64,000 nucleotides of DNA from Agarivorans sp. Toyoura001 (GCF_005405585.1 NZ_BJEQ01000014.1:46139-110138), one strand, 5' to 3'. Counted from the first letter of the stretch, positions 51,102 through 61,584 are shown. Notes: a model not told the origin generated them from the sequence alone. A program made the numbers and translations.

Positions 51102-52355
51102 ATGCAACAATACAAAGGATGGTTATTTCTCGCCTCATTACTGCTTTATCTACTGCATGCTTTTGAAGTAATAGGCGTTGGCTTAGCCACTGTAGTGACT
51201 TGGGCGGCGGCACTGGCGTACTTGCCACAGTTAAGCCGCGCAATACGCATTCAGGCGGGCTGTTTGTTAAGTATAGGCATTGTTTTGTTGTTGCTCGCCG
51301 CTAGCCAAAATACCTTGCTAAGCCCAATAGACGTTTTGTCTATTAACCTCCCCTTATTAGCCATGTTTAGTGCGGTGTCTTTCCTCGCCTTAGCCAATCC
51401 AGAAAACCAGCAAAACCCACTACCCACCGGTAAACGCAGCATCGCCTCTACCGCCTTAGGGGTGAACTTGCTTGGCGCTATAATCAACCTGTCGATAATC
51501 TTTATTGTTGGCGACCGATTAGCGAAGCAAAAGCAACTCACCAACGCTCAGCAAAAGGTACTTATGCGTTGCTTTTGTGCGGCTGCCTGGTGGTCTCCTT
51601 TTTTCATTGCCACCGCAGTATCCATTACCTACGCGCCAGGCATGCAGTGGTTAGATGTATTATTGCCAGGGGCCTTAATGGCCTTGATTGCACTTATTTT
51701 TACCACCGCAGAAGTTTCGCTACGCGATAAAGACAGTTTTGCCGGCTACCCATTGCGCCGCGAGAGTTTAACCATTCCTTTTGTATTGGCGGTCACGGTT
51801 ATCGGGCTACATTTTGCCTTTCCTGATGTCAGTATTATTTTGATGATTACCTGTTTAGCGCCTATTGCAGCGCTCACCTTTGCCAAAGGTAAGTCGAAGG
51901 TAATTATCGCTCGGCAGTTCATTACGCACCGCCTATCTAACGTAGGTAGCCAATATGTGCTGTTTTTAGCGGCGGGGGTATTCTCTGCTGGCATTAAAGC
52001 CTTGTTATTGGCCTATCCTGAAACCTTGAGCTTACATAACATTGAATTTTCACATCAAACCTTTGCAGTAGTATTGGCTCTGATGATTGTGGCCTGCATG
52101 TTTGGTATTCATCCAGTGATTAGTATCTCTTTAGCCAGCCCATTGTTATTACCCCTTAACCCAGAACCAAGCCAGTTAGGCTTTTTATTCCTTAGCTCTT
52201 GGGCAATCTCTACCGGTAGCAGTCCTTTGTCGGGTGTAGGCTTAACTATGATTGGGCGTTATCAGTTTTCAACTTCGCAAATCCTAAAAAACAACTGGTA
52301 TTACGCGTTGAGTATGTGGCTGATTTGTTCCGCGGTAAATGCCTTGTTAATGTAG
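51102..52355 (+). CDS. Polytopic inner-membrane protein, transporter-like, unknown substrate
   Basis: The product has 417 residues from the ATG at 51102 (AGGA 8 bases upstream; in-frame starts at 51081 and 51093 are less well placed). I count about 10-11 hydrophobic segments over the whole length. Charged loops lie near residues 95-115 and 145-160, and a FGIHPVISISLASPLLLPL segment lies in the last third. Helix-breaking Gly/Pro/Ser patches such as STGSSPLSGVG suggest the re-entrant loops of ion-transporter-superfamily proteins. I do not recognise the family with confidence. It stands alone between the ppc terminator and the metF terminator. Confidence 0.8.
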   Translation: MQQYKGWLFLASLLLYLLHAFEVIGVGLATVVTWAAALAYLPQLSRAIRIQAGCLLSIGIVLLLLAASQNTLLSPIDVLSINLPLLAMFSAVSFLALANPENQQNPLPTGKRSIASTALGVNLLGAIINLSIIFIVGDRLAKQKQLTNAQQKVLMRCFCAAAWWSPFFIATAVSITYAPGMQWLDVLLPGALMALIALIFTTAEVSLRDKDSFAGYPLRRESLTIPFVLAVTVIGLHFAFPDVSIILMITCLAPIAALTFAKGKSKVIIARQFITHRLSNVGSQYVLFLAAGVFSAGIKALLLAYPETLSLHNIEFSHQTFAVVLALMIVACMFGIHPVISISLASPLLLPLNPEPSQLGFLFLSSWAISTGSSPLSGVGLTMIGRYQFSTSQILKNNWYYALSMWLICSAVNALLM

Positions 52356-52375
52356 CCAGCCAAGTTGCTCAAAAT

Positions 52376-52408
52376 AAAAAAGGCTTAGCGTTTGCTAAGC
52401 CTTAATAG
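52376..52408. terminator. Bidirectional terminator between the membrane protein gene and metF
   Basis: A perfect 10-base stem, AAGGCTTAGC / GCTAAGCCTT (52380-52389 and 52394-52403), has the loop GTTT, preceded by an A run that gives a T run for metF on the minus strand. Confidence 0.88.
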
Positions 52409-52426
52409 ATAAATCAGAGCCAATAC

Positions 52427-53341
<915 letters not shown>

Positions 53342-53345
53342 TTAA

Positions 53346-53369
53346 AGACTTTTAGACGTCTATACCGCT
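53346..53369 (-). promoter_or_regulatory. MetJ operator array overlapping the metF promoter
   Basis: Three tandem 8-base units match AGACGTCT at 6/8 (53346-53353), 8/8 (53354-53361) and 5/8 (53362-53369). They lie over the predicted transcription start, where bound MetJ would block initiation. MetJ binds such tandem boxes with S-adenosylmethionine. Confidence 0.75.
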
Positions 53370-53371
53370 AG

Positions 53372-53399
53372 ATACTAAAGAGATGGCTAATGAAGTCAA
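53372..53399 (-). promoter_or_regulatory. metF promoter
   Basis: On the minus strand TTGACT (53394-53399) and TAGTAT (53372-53377) are separated by 16 bases. The position fits between the MetR box upstream and the MetJ array downstream. Confidence 0.65.
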
Positions 53400-53427
53400 C
53401 GCTATTCATGTTGTACTTAGCTTTAGA

Positions 53428-53440
53428 TGAAATATTTTCA
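53428..53440 (-). promoter_or_regulatory. MetR-type binding site upstream of metF
   Basis: TGAAATATTTTCA is an exact match to the MetR consensus TGAA-N5-TTCA. It is centred near -69 relative to the predicted start, a position suited to activation with homocysteine as co-inducer. Confidence 0.65.
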
Positions 53441-53543
53441 ACATCAAGTAAATCACCGCTTAACGATTAATATCTATGATTTATCTAAAACTAACCCGTA
53501 AATAAAACCTTAGCAGAGGGAGAAGTGGTAACTATTTACCTCT

Positions 53544-54029
53544 TTATTCGCTATCAAAAGGCGTGTAACGAATATGATTAATCCACCATTCTTTGGTGCC
53601 TTCAGGCGTTTTTACAAACACATCATCGTCTACTTGCTTACCAATTAATGCGCGAGCCATGGGGGAGTCGATAGTGATGTAACCCAACTTAGGGTCTATT
53701 TCATCGGTGCCAACAATACGGTAGCGCACCACGGTAGCATCGTCGTTTTCTAATTCGACCCATGCGCCAAAAAACACTTTGCCAATTTGCTGTGGATAAT
53801 GATCAACAATCTCTAATGCGTCGAGACGTTTATTTAAAAACCGCAGCCGAGAGTCGATACGGCGTAACTCGCGTTTACCTTCTTTATACTCGGCATTTTC
53901 TGAGCGATCGCCAAGCGCAGCGGCTTCCGAAACAGCTTGAGTGACTTCTGGTCGTTTTACCTTCCATAAGTATTTAAGTTCTTTGTCTAATTTGTGCCAG
54001 CCGGCGCGGGTAATTAAGTTGGTTTTCAT
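53544..54029 (-). CDS. greB: Transcription elongation factor GreB
   Basis: The product has 161 residues. The N-terminal coiled coil carries the acidic tip AALGDRSENAEYKEGK, and an FKBP-like C-terminal domain follows. It enters the secondary channel of RNA polymerase and stimulates cleavage of backtracked RNA. The basic patch in the coiled coil (KRELRRIDSRLRFLNKRL) favours GreB over GreA. It stands as a single gene 68 bases after the LacI-type gene, with its own promoter. Confidence 0.95.
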   Translation of the reverse strand: MKTNLITRAGWHKLDKELKYLWKVKRPEVTQAVSEAAALGDRSENAEYKEGKRELRRIDSRLRFLNKRLDALEIVDHYPQQIGKVFFGAWVELENDDATVVRYRIVGTDEIDPKLGYITIDSPMARALIGKQVDDDVFVKTPEGTKEWWINHIRYTPFDSE

Positions 54030-54045
54030 GGTGTTTTATAGTCTC

Positions 54046-54078
54046 TGCCTAAGCCGGTAATTATAAACGACTTAGGCA
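54046..54078 (-). promoter_or_regulatory. greB promoter -10 enclosed in an inverted repeat
   Basis: On the minus strand a TATAAT lies between perfect 8-base arms TGCCTAAG (54071-54078) and CTTAGGCA (54046-54053). A -35 is not clear (TTGCCG at a 19-base spacing). The hairpin could also be a weak terminator of the LacI-type gene, though no T run follows. Confidence 0.5.
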
Positions 54079-54097
54079 GGATAACGGCAAGAGTTTG

Positions 54098-55156
54098 TTA
54101 CATGATGTGGGCTTGAGTGGTTTCGCGTTTCACTAATTCCACTGGCGGTAACCTAAATTGTTGATTAGCTCCGCCGTTTAACATATCCAATATGGCTAGC
54201 GCTGCGGCATAACCAGTATCAAAAATAGGTTGGCGAACCGTGGTTAAAGGCGGAATGAAAAACGCCGAACTTGGCACATCATCAAAACCAATCACAGAAA
54301 CACGTTCTGGCACTGGCCGCTTAGCTTGATACAAGGCTTGCATAGCACCGTAGGCGGTTAAATCGTTGGCGGCAAAAATTGCACTAAACTGGCGCTTGTT
54401 GGCCAATAAACGCTGCACAGCATCAAAACCAGATTGCTCGGTAAAGTCACCCTGCTCCACCAGCTGCAATTTAACTGGCAAACCTGCATGTTCCATCGCT
54501 TGGCAATAACCTTCGTAACGCTGTTGAGCATCAGGATGATCGGCATTACCTTTGATATGAACAATTTCTCGATGGCCTAATTGAATCAGGTGATTGGTGG
54601 CCATGTAAGCGCCCACCGAATTTTCAATTTTGATTGAACGTAAGCGTGCTGCTTCAAGTTCACGGCCTAGGGCCACAATTGGGCGCTTCTTAGAAAACTC
54701 AAGCACCTGATCATCACTTAAACCACCTGTAACAATAATAATACCGTCTACCGAACGCGACAGTAATAGCTGCATCGACTCGGTTTCTTCTTCGGTATTC
54801 CAGTGCCCTGTAACAATAATATGTGAGTAACCTTGAGCCAGTAATACTTCTTCTATACCGCGCAAAATAGAGGCATAAAATGGGCTATCTGGATGTTGTA
54901 CCAATACCCCAATCGTCATGGTGCGGCTGCTAGCACTGGCACCTGTTTGCTGGCCAGGCTTGTAACCTAGTTCAACCATAGCCGCTTGAATTTGTTTACG
55001 TTTAGCATCAGACACATAGGTAGTCTGGTTCATAAACCGAGACACGGTACTCGGCGAAACGCCCGCTAACGCTGCAACGTCATATACTGTAGAGCGTTGT
55101 TCCAATTTGCTTTTATCTTTCACTGTTATTCTCTGACAACTAACCCGAGTTTGCAT
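54098..55156 (-). CDS. LacI/GalR-family transcriptional regulator
   Basis: The product has 352 residues from the ATG at 55156, chosen for the strong GAGGAG 6 bases upstream; the frame is open 13 codons further. The helix-turn-helix and hinge are at about residues 22-65 (TVYDVAALAGVSPSTVSRFMN). A periplasmic-binding-protein-like sugar domain follows, with typical segments IGVLVQHPDSPFY, DGIIIVTGG and VIGFDDVPSS. It lies downstream of the GH9 gene in the same orientation, separated by a terminator. Control of the GH9 gene or of cello-oligosaccharide use is a fair inference. The TGGTATACCA palindrome at 55185-55194 may be its own operator. Confidence 0.93.
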   Translation of the reverse strand: MQTRVSCQRITVKDKSKLEQRSTVYDVAALAGVSPSTVSRFMNQTTYVSDAKRKQIQAAMVELGYKPGQQTGASASSRTMTIGVLVQHPDSPFYASILRGIEEVLLAQGYSHIIVTGHWNTEEETESMQLLLSRSVDGIIIVTGGLSDDQVLEFSKKRPIVALGRELEAARLRSIKIENSVGAYMATNHLIQLGHREIVHIKGNADHPDAQQRYEGYCQAMEHAGLPVKLQLVEQGDFTEQSGFDAVQRLLANKRQFSAIFAANDLTAYGAMQALYQAKRPVPERVSVIGFDDVPSSAFFIPPLTTVRQPIFDTGYAAALAILDMLNGGANQQFRLPPVELVKRETTQAHIM

Positions 55157-55339
55157 TTTATCTCCTCTTTGCCAGGTCATATGGTGGTATACCAAAGAGA
55201 CAAAATTCCTGCCCCACTATATACGTCTACTTAGCTAAGAACTTGCTTTGAATGAATTTGAGCCCCAAAACGACGTCGCAGATCACATTATCTGAACGCA
55301 CCAGCGCTTAGTTAAAGCATTTGCTTTAGTAAAAGATAA

Positions 55340-55368
55340 ATAAAGGCCAACCTTAGGTTGGCCTAGTT
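55340..55368 (-). terminator. Terminator of the GH9 gene
   Basis: A 9-base stem, AGGCCAACC / GGTTGGCCT (55344-55352 and 55356-55364), has a 3-base loop. On the minus strand it is followed by a TTTATTTAT tail. Confidence 0.8.
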
Positions 55369-55385
55369 ACTTGCTTTTATTGAGC

Positions 55386-57716
55386 TTATTTCGCTAAGCG
55401 GTGCTCATCTAACACACTACTTACCCAGACTAATGGTGCATTCCAGTTGATGGTAATTTCGTTCAATGTCCAAGCACCGATTTCGTCAACAAAACACGTT
55501 TGGCCAATACATTTACCTTTCATACCGGCCGCAACAGGGTCACTAAAGCTAATAGAGTTTGGTCCACCCGACAATGCTCCTGGAGCAGGTTTTGGCGAGT
55601 TTTCATCAGCTTGATGCGCCCAAAAACGATGGTGAGGATTTTTTAGTGGGTTACTGCCGTAGCCAGTAATGTAAGACTGATCCAAAGGATTACGCCCTAG
55701 AATGTAGTCCATGGCATGCACTAAAGCTTGCATATACTTGCTGTCACCACTGTAATCTGCAGCATAAGTTAAGAATATGCCACGGTTCACTAAATTGGAG
55801 TTAGATCCCCAAGGGTATTGTTCGGCAGTATAGGGAATGTGGTAACCCTCTTTTGCCAATTGCGCCGAATAACCGTCGGCTGTAGCAATGATCTTAGCGC
55901 GTGCCTTATCACGGGTGGCCTCATCTAATTTGCTTGGCACGAGCGCAAGGCTTAAAGTACCGGCCGAGCTTAAATCCTGCCAGAACAAATCACCTTTAGC
56001 GGTTTCATCTCCTAGAGGAGCCGCTAAGAAAGCAGGCGATGCTTTTAGGGCTTCTAGATACTGAGCTTCGCCAGTGCTAATGAATAACTCGGCGGCTGCC
56101 CAGTAAAACTCATCGGCTAATTCCGTGTCGCCATATGGGCCTGAACCGGTAAAGTTATCGTAAGCGTACACTTCTGGGTGCTTAGCTGCGGCTTGCCATG
56201 CGCGGCTAGCGGCAGTTGAGCACTGCGCAGAAAAATCAGCATCAATCTCTTTCCATATACGCGCACACTGGGCAGCGGTAGCCGCTAAGTTAAGTGTGGC
56301 AGCTGTACTTGGTTGGCCAACATAGCGCTTTTGAGTATCTTTATGTGGAGGTAGCGGCATGCCGGTCCACTTTTCATCGGCCACTTTATGAAAGGCTAAT
56401 CCTGAGGCATCAATTTCAGTCAGCTTTAAGGCACTTAAATTATCTTGCTGGTTACCGACCGGCACAAATACTTTTTTGCCTTCAGGAATTTGCATTGCCA
56501 ACATGAATTCCATGTTCCAGCGAGCTTCATCCAAGAGGTCATTTACTCCATTACCAGCTTCTGGAATGGCTTGTTTGCCATCAGCAAAGGGCTCTGGTGC
56601 GTCATCAATCCATAACGAACGCTCGTAAAGGTTCATTAAGGTCCAGGTACTAATACCACCATTCACCACGTATTTGCCATGGTCGCCAGCATCATACCAA
56701 CCGCCGGTTAAGTCCATATCAAAATCACAGCCTGGCCATTGATTCCCTTTGTCATCGGCTTTATCAAAACAGCTCACAACATCTGAGGGGTGACCCGCTG
56801 GGCGCGCTAGATTAGCGCGCTGTACGAAATCAGCTTTTACCTCAATACCGCTGCGGTTTTGGTAAAAGTAAGCTAATGCGTCATGTTTTAATTTACCGTA
56901 CAGATCCTCGGTAATACTGAAGGGATGGCTTGATTGGCCAGCAGATTCTAAGGTTAAACCTGTTTGTGGTGTGTTGATTCGGCTAAAGTCAGCCCGGTGC
57001 ACATTCTCTCCAGAGCTTTTGTTCTCTCCAAATACTTGTGTTTTACCGTTCGCCAGTACTTCCCCTTTAGCATCTTTCAACTGCCAAAAAATAGGTTGCT
57101 GCGAGTCACTGTTAATAACGGCAAACTTCTCAGATGTTGGAAAGAAGCCCAACTGATTAAGTCGCACCTTGGGGATATTGTTCACAATGACAAAGGATTT
57201 GCCCTTCACCGAAATGTTACTAAAGCAGACATTGGCTTCTTGCTGAGCGCCTAACTGAAATTGAAACTCTGTTTTCGCATCACTGGAAACCTCTTGAGTA
57301 AACGTAAAGCTAAAGGCTTTTGGCTCGGTAGATACCTCAATAGCTTGATTGAAGTATTGAGTGTAAGGTGCACCTTCATGTTGAATAAGCGTAGTAAAGG
57401 CAGTGTTTTTATTGGCTCGGGCGGTAAAATCAATCGAATAGCTTTCGCCCTCCTCCAAACCAAAACCACGCTGACCTAAAATAACATCCCATGGGTTAGA
57501 CCCGGCACGTTTAATATCCATACAGGCTTCGCCATCTTTAATAACAAGCTCTGCGCCAGTAGACCACCAACCATTGGTGCCACCGCCAAACGCTGCATTT
57601 TGCAACATTTCATCACCCGCTGAATGGGCTGAGGTACTAACTAAACTCGCCAAGATGAGTCCTTGGCTTAAAGAACTAACGTTTAAACTGAATAGGGGCT
57701 TTCTGCTCGCGCTCAT
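55386..57716 (-). CDS. Secreted glycoside hydrolase family 9 beta-glucanase (cellulase) with N-terminal carbohydrate-binding module
   Basis: The product has 776 residues from the ATG at 57716 (GGAGAG 5 bases upstream). A Sec signal peptide ends near residue 32 (STSAHSA). A CBM4/9-like beta-sandwich covers about 35-175, an Ig-like CelD_N domain about 180-270, and the (alpha/alpha)6 GH9 domain the rest. The nucleophile-side motif GGWYDAGDHGKYV has Asp342 and Asp345. The His motif NPHHRFWAH and the C-terminal acid Glu753 (AWTLNEITINWNAPLVW) are present. It should cleave beta-1,4-glucan; endo- or exo-action cannot be told from sequence. Own promoter region with two palindromes; a LacI-type gene follows downstream. 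Confidence 0.95.
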   Translation of the reverse strand: MSASRKPLFSLNVSSLSQGLILASLVSTSAHSAGDEMLQNAAFGGGTNGWWSTGAELVIKDGEACMDIKRAGSNPWDVILGQRGFGLEEGESYSIDFTARANKNTAFTTLIQHEGAPYTQYFNQAIEVSTEPKAFSFTFTQEVSSDAKTEFQFQLGAQQEANVCFSNISVKGKSFVIVNNIPKVRLNQLGFFPTSEKFAVINSDSQQPIFWQLKDAKGEVLANGKTQVFGENKSSGENVHRADFSRINTPQTGLTLESAGQSSHPFSITEDLYGKLKHDALAYFYQNRSGIEVKADFVQRANLARPAGHPSDVVSCFDKADDKGNQWPGCDFDMDLTGGWYDAGDHGKYVVNGGISTWTLMNLYERSLWIDDAPEPFADGKQAIPEAGNGVNDLLDEARWNMEFMLAMQIPEGKKVFVPVGNQQDNLSALKLTEIDASGLAFHKVADEKWTGMPLPPHKDTQKRYVGQPSTAATLNLAATAAQCARIWKEIDADFSAQCSTAASRAWQAAAKHPEVYAYDNFTGSGPYGDTELADEFYWAAAELFISTGEAQYLEALKASPAFLAAPLGDETAKGDLFWQDLSSAGTLSLALVPSKLDEATRDKARAKIIATADGYSAQLAKEGYHIPYTAEQYPWGSNSNLVNRGIFLTYAADYSGDSKYMQALVHAMDYILGRNPLDQSYITGYGSNPLKNPHHRFWAHQADENSPKPAPGALSGGPNSISFSDPVAAGMKGKCIGQTCFVDEIGAWTLNEITINWNAPLVWVSSVLDEHRLAK

Positions 57717-57797
57717 TTCGCTCTCCTTGAACTGAGGCATTAAAATCACTATCACTGTAATCAGTAAACTTTGTTTATTTAAGGCTTGAGCTCACAT

Positions 57798-57815
57798 ATC
57801 CATGACCAAATGGAT
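57798..57815 (-). promoter_or_regulatory. Palindrome in the predicted GH9 promoter
   Basis: ATCCAT-N6-ATGGAT lies between a minus-strand TTGGTT and GATATG that are 17 bases apart. A repressor bound here would cover the promoter spacer. It is a candidate LacI-type operator, although it lacks the usual central CG. Confidence 0.4.
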
Positions 57816-57860
57816 GCAACCAAACATATCTATGAACCAGTTATGAAAAAAAACTCACGT

Positions 57861-57878
57861 TGTGAAATTGTTTTCACA
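57861..57878 (-). promoter_or_regulatory. Perfect inverted repeat upstream of the GH9 gene
   Basis: TGTGAAA-N4-TTTCACA is an exact 7-base inverted repeat, about 145 bases upstream of the GH9 start and 106 bases before tex. It resembles a CRP site, but its TGTGA and TCACA are 8 bases apart instead of 6. A regulator other than CRP, perhaps LacI-type, is likely. Confidence 0.45.
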
Positions 57879-57983
57879 TTATTAACTTTTTAAACAGTTA
57901 ATTTCTTCTTGAAGCCACACAATAACTGAATAAGATAGTGCCACCACCGCCGTAGGATGCGGCGTCTTGAGATAAGCAAGCAC

Positions 57984-60311
57984 ATGTCAAATATTGAACC
58001 ACAAATTGCCATAGATATTAATGCTAATGCACAGCAAGTTAGCGCTGCTATTGCACTGCTCGACGAAGGCTCTACAGTACCTTTTATTGCCCGCTACCGA
58101 AAAGAAGCCACTGGCGGACTCGATGACGGGCAACTGCGTTTGCTAGAGCAGCGTTTAAGTTACTTGCGAGAAATGCAGCTACGCAAAATCAGCATTCTTA
58201 AGTCAATTACCGAACAAGACAAATTGACTCCACAACTTGAGCAAGCCATTAATGCCGCGACCAGCAAAACCGAATTAGAAGATTTATACCTGCCTTACAA
58301 GAAAAAGCGCCGCACTAAAGGTCAAATAGCCATTGAAGCAGGCATAGAGCCTTTAGCCGAGGCTTTGCTTCTACAGCCCGATACCGCGCCGGAATCTTTA
58401 GCTGAAAAGTATATCAATGTAGAGGCTGGCTTTGCCGATAGTAAAGCGGTATTAGATGGCGCAAAGTTCATACTAATGGAACGCTTTGCTATTCAAGCGC
58501 CTTTACTTGCCAGCTTACGAGTGTTTCTGCAGCAGAACGCCGTGGTTAAAGCCGAGGTAATAGAAGGCCAGCAACAAAACGGCCAAAAATTTCAAGACTA
58601 CTTTGATTACCAAGAAGCGATAGGCAAAATTCCATCGCATCGCGCTTTAGCGATTCTTCGAGGCCGTAATGAAGGTATCCTAAACCTTAGCGTTGAAGTC
58701 GAACAAGACGAGGCCTTAAGCCACCCAGCAGAGCAAATTATTCGAGACTACGTACAACTCAATCCCAAGGGTGTTGCCAGTGATCGTTGGTTGGCGTCTG
58801 TAGTGCAATGGACATGGCGAGTAAAACTAAAATTACAGCTAGATACTGAGCTACTCAACCAAATTCGTGAACACGGCGAAGATGATGCCATCACGGTATT
58901 TTCTCGAAATCTAAACGACTTACTAATGGCCGCCCCTGCTGGCGCTAAAGCGACCTTAGGTTTAGACCCCGGCTTACGCACTGGTGTGAAAGTCGCCGTA
59001 GTAGACGCTACCGGAAAAATGCTGGCCTACGACACTATTTACCCTCACGCGCCACGTAATCAGTGGCAAGACTCGCTAAAAACCTTGGCCAGTTTAGTTA
59101 CTAAGTATGATGTAAAACTGATCAGTGTGGGTAATGGTACGGCTTCTCGTGAAACCGACAAACTAGCCGCAGACCTCATTAACATGTTACCTCCGCGAGG
59201 TATTCAAAAAGTAATGGTAAGTGAAGCGGGTGCGTCGGTGTATTCGGCTTCACAACTAGCCGCTTTGGAATTTCCTGATTTAGATGTATCGATTCGTGGC
59301 GCGGTATCTATTGCTCGCCGCCTACAAGACCCTCTCGCTGAGTTGGTAAAAATTGAACCCAAAGCCATTGGTGTTGGTCAATACCAACACGACGTAAGCC
59401 AAAGCAAACTATCGCAGCAACTGGATAGCGTAGTAGAAGACTGTGTAAACGCAGTGGGTGTTGATATCAATATGGCATCGGCACCTTTACTCAGTTTTGT
59501 GGCAGGGCTAAACACCACCATCGCGCAAAACATTGTGGCTTATCGTGATGAAAATGGAGCGTTTAAATCGCGCGCAGCCATTAAAAAAGTAGCGCGTTTA
59601 GGGCCTAAGGCCTTTGAACAAGCCGCCGGGTTCTTGCGTATCCATCAAGCAAAAAATGCCTTAGATGGCTCAGCTGTGCACCCCGAAGCCTACCCGGTGG
59701 TTGAAGCGATAGCCAAACACAGCCAGTGCCAAGTAAGCCAATTAATTGCCAATAACGAGCGCTTAAGTAACTTAGACCCAAAACAGTTCACTAACGATAA
59801 ATTTGGTTTGCCGACCGTAACCGACATTATCGCTGAGCTGAAAAAACCCGGCCGCGATCCACGCCCAGAGTTTGCCACGGCTAACTTTAAAGAAGGTGTG
59901 AATACCATCGGTGACTTAAAGCCTGCAATGTTGCTAGAAGGCGTGGTGACCAACGTGACTAACTTTGGCGCTTTTGTTGATGTAGGCGTGCATCAAGACG
60001 GTTTGGTGCATATTTCTTGTCTTGCCAATCACTTTGTAAAAGACCCTCACCAAGTCGTAAAAGCCGGTGATATTGTAAAAGTGAAAGTACTGGAAGTAGA
60101 GCCACAGCGAAAACGCATTGCCCTTAGCATGCGTTTGGATGAAGACATTCCTCAAACTGCAGCAAATAACAACAAGCCCAGAAATACCCATCAGGGCAAA
60201 CCTAAGCAAGCAACCACCAGCAGAGCAACACCTAGGCACGAAGCTAAACCACAAAAAACAGCGCCTATTAATAGTGCCTTTGCAGATGCCTTTGCTAAAG
60301 CTAAAAAGTAA
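57984..60311 (+). CDS. tex: Tex family RNA-binding transcription accessory protein
   Basis: The product has 775 residues from the ATG at 57984, which aligns with the family start; an ATG 9 codons earlier is possible. Domains in order are the N-terminal helical Tex part ([24 protein letters not shown]), a YqgF-like RNase H fold ([18 protein letters not shown]), helix-hairpin-helix repeats, and an S1 RNA-binding domain ([21 protein letters not shown]) followed by a basic, disordered tail of about 65 residues. It binds nucleic acid non-specifically and is linked with transcription and ribosome-associated RNA handling. Divergent from the GH9 gene. Confidence 0.96.
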   Translation: MSNIEPQIAIDINANAQQVSAAIALLDEGSTVPFIARYRKEATGGLDDGQLRLLEQRLSYLREMQLRKISILKSITEQDKLTPQLEQAINAATSKTELEDLYLPYKKKRRTKGQIAIEAGIEPLAEALLLQPDTAPESLAEKYINVEAGFADSKAVLDGAKFILMERFAIQAPLLASLRVFLQQNAVVKAEVIEGQQQNGQKFQDYFDYQEAIGKIPSHRALAILRGRNEGILNLSVEVEQDEALSHPAEQIIRDYVQLNPKGVASDRWLASVVQWTWRVKLKLQLDTELLNQIREHGEDDAITVFSRNLNDLLMAAPAGAKATLGLDPGLRTGVKVAVVDATGKMLAYDTIYPHAPRNQWQDSLKTLASLVTKYDVKLISVGNGTASRETDKLAADLINMLPPRGIQKVMVSEAGASVYSASQLAALEFPDLDVSIRGAVSIARRLQDPLAELVKIEPKAIGVGQYQHDVSQSKLSQQLDSVVEDCVNAVGVDINMASAPLLSFVAGLNTTIAQNIVAYRDENGAFKSRAAIKKVARLGPKAFEQAAGFLRIHQAKNALDGSAVHPEAYPVVEAIAKHSQCQVSQLIANNERLSNLDPKQFTNDKFGLPTVTDIIAELKKPGRDPRPEFATANFKEGVNTIGDLKPAMLLEGVVTNVTNFGAFVDVGVHQDGLVHISCLANHFVKDPHQVVKAGDIVKVKVLEVEPQRKRIALSMRLDEDIPQTAANNNKPRNTHQGKPKQATTSRATPRHEAKPQKTAPINSAFADAFAKAKK

Positions 60312-60346
60312 CATGGGAAGACTAAGTAGACTTACGCTTACTTGGT

Positions 60347-61282
60347 TTAAGCTTGTAAACTTAACTGAGACTGCGGCCGAAAGGCTGCAGCACTAGCATA
60401 ACGCTGCTGAATGTGGTCATTGCGTTGCGCCATTTGTTGCGCAATGTCGGGGTAACGTTGCTGCAAGACTTGCGCATTTTGTTGTTGCAGAGCTTGTGCA
60501 GACTGTCGCTCTTCAACGGTTGGACTTAAACCTGTTTCAAATGCCGACGGTTGTTCGTCCGAGGCTAACAAGCCAGGAGGTTGGCTATGGTTAAGCTCTT
60601 GCTGCGCTTCAGCGGCCTTTTGTTGAGCTTGTGCGGCAACTTGCCTATCTTGACTCGACGGCTCTGCTGGCGCTAAGGCTGCGCGCTGAACTTGTTCCAT
60701 TTTAGCAATGGTTGCTTGAGGATCATCAGGAATCTCACTGACATCAATTGATACCTCGCCACCTACCGCATATTGTTTACCATCAGGGCCACGCTCTAGC
60801 TCAAAAGAAGCGGCGCTGGCGTATTGGCCACCCACAGCTTGGTGTTGAGCTTCATGGGTTCTCACTTCACGGTCACGAGAACTGAGCTCATCAACCTTCT
60901 TTTGTTCGCCTTCGCTAAGTTCATTTTGACTTTTTTGCCTGGCGCTTGGCTGCTCTGATCCTGATTGACCCGACCCCGCTTGCTCACCGTCTTTGGCTTG
61001 ATCGCCCTGTTTACCTTGCTGATCACCCTGTTGCTCGCGACCTTGCTGAGTTTCTCGCTCGCTAATTTTAGCGTTTTGCTGTTCTTGAACTTGTGGGTAT
61101 TGAGCAGTAACTTGTGGTTTAGAGCGATCTTTTTCTGCGCCTACCTCTGGCTCTTTGGCAAAACTAGCAACTTCTTTAGGTTGGGCAATAACTTGGCGCA
61201 ACTGGTTGTCGCGACGCGCCGCATCTGTGGGCGGCGAAAGCGTATTGGGGAACACATTAGGTAAGCTAACATTGATATTCAT
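60347..61282 (-). CDS. Putative HExxH metalloprotease of the SprA-related / CJM1_0395 type
   Basis: The product has 311 residues. Residues 1-130 and 200-311 are low-complexity, Gln/Glu/Lys-rich and probably disordered. The conserved core at about 128-205 contains [21 protein letters not shown], in which HEAQH (143-147) is a zinc-type HExxH motif, then [20 protein letters not shown]. This is the SprA-related family, named for a domain only and without a settled function. There is no signal peptide or membrane helix. It starts one base after the stop of the small protein at 61284-61517, so the two genes are coupled. Confidence 0.85.
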   Translation of the reverse strand: MNINVSLPNVFPNTLSPPTDAARRDNQLRQVIAQPKEVASFAKEPEVGAEKDRSKPQVTAQYPQVQEQQNAKISERETQQGREQQGDQQGKQGDQAKDGEQAGSGQSGSEQPSARQKSQNELSEGEQKKVDELSSRDREVRTHEAQHQAVGGQYASAASFELERGPDGKQYAVGGEVSIDVSEIPDDPQATIAKMEQVQRAALAPAEPSSQDRQVAAQAQQKAAEAQQELNHSQPPGLLASDEQPSAFETGLSPTVEERQSAQALQQQNAQVLQQRYPDIAQQMAQRNDHIQQRYASAAAFRPQSQLSLQA

Positions 61283-61283
61283 A

Positions 61284-61517
61284 TTAGGCCTCTATATCCA
61301 ATAAAGTACCTAACATTTTTGATTCTGTTTGAATCACTTTAGCGCCCGCTTTGGCGTAAAGTTCGGCTTGGCTCAAACTGACTAGCGCATCCACCACTTC
61401 ATTTTGCTGAGGTTCCCGCTTTGCTGCGACCTCAGCCAAGGTTTGGGCACTTTCGCTAACTTGTTGATTTGCGTTAGCAATAATTTGATAACCGCTGTTC
61501 GCTGCTCCAACTTGCAT
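61284..61517 (-). CDS. Small protein with flagellar rod/hook-like C-terminal motif
   Basis: The product has 77 residues and a strong GGAGGG ribosome site just before the ATG. I do not recognise the family. The C-terminal part, [24 protein letters not shown], reads like the C-terminal helix of flagellar rod and hook proteins, in which AY.AN.KVI.T.D.M..TLL.I is typical. Rod and hook N-terminal motifs are missing. It is the first gene of a two-gene operon with the HExxH protein. A role in assembly of a rod-like helix bundle is only a guess. Confidence 0.7.
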   Translation of the reverse strand: MQVGAANSGYQIIANANQQVSESAQTLAEVAAKREPQQNEVVDALVSLSQAELYAKAGAKVIQTESKMLGTLLDIEA

Positions 61518-61584
61518 ATGCCCTCCAACTAAATCCGCAAAAAGCCACCTGTGATTAAAGCTAATTTTAGCAAATCGTACACTT

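Noticed and set aside
57861..57878. Canonical CRP site upstream of GH9
   Set aside because: TGTGA and TCACA are 8 bases apart, while CRP needs 6; kept only as an unassigned palindrome.
60312..60346. Terminator between tex and the HExxH gene
   Set aside because: Only weak, imperfect pairing around TTAAGC/GCTTAC; not enough to call.
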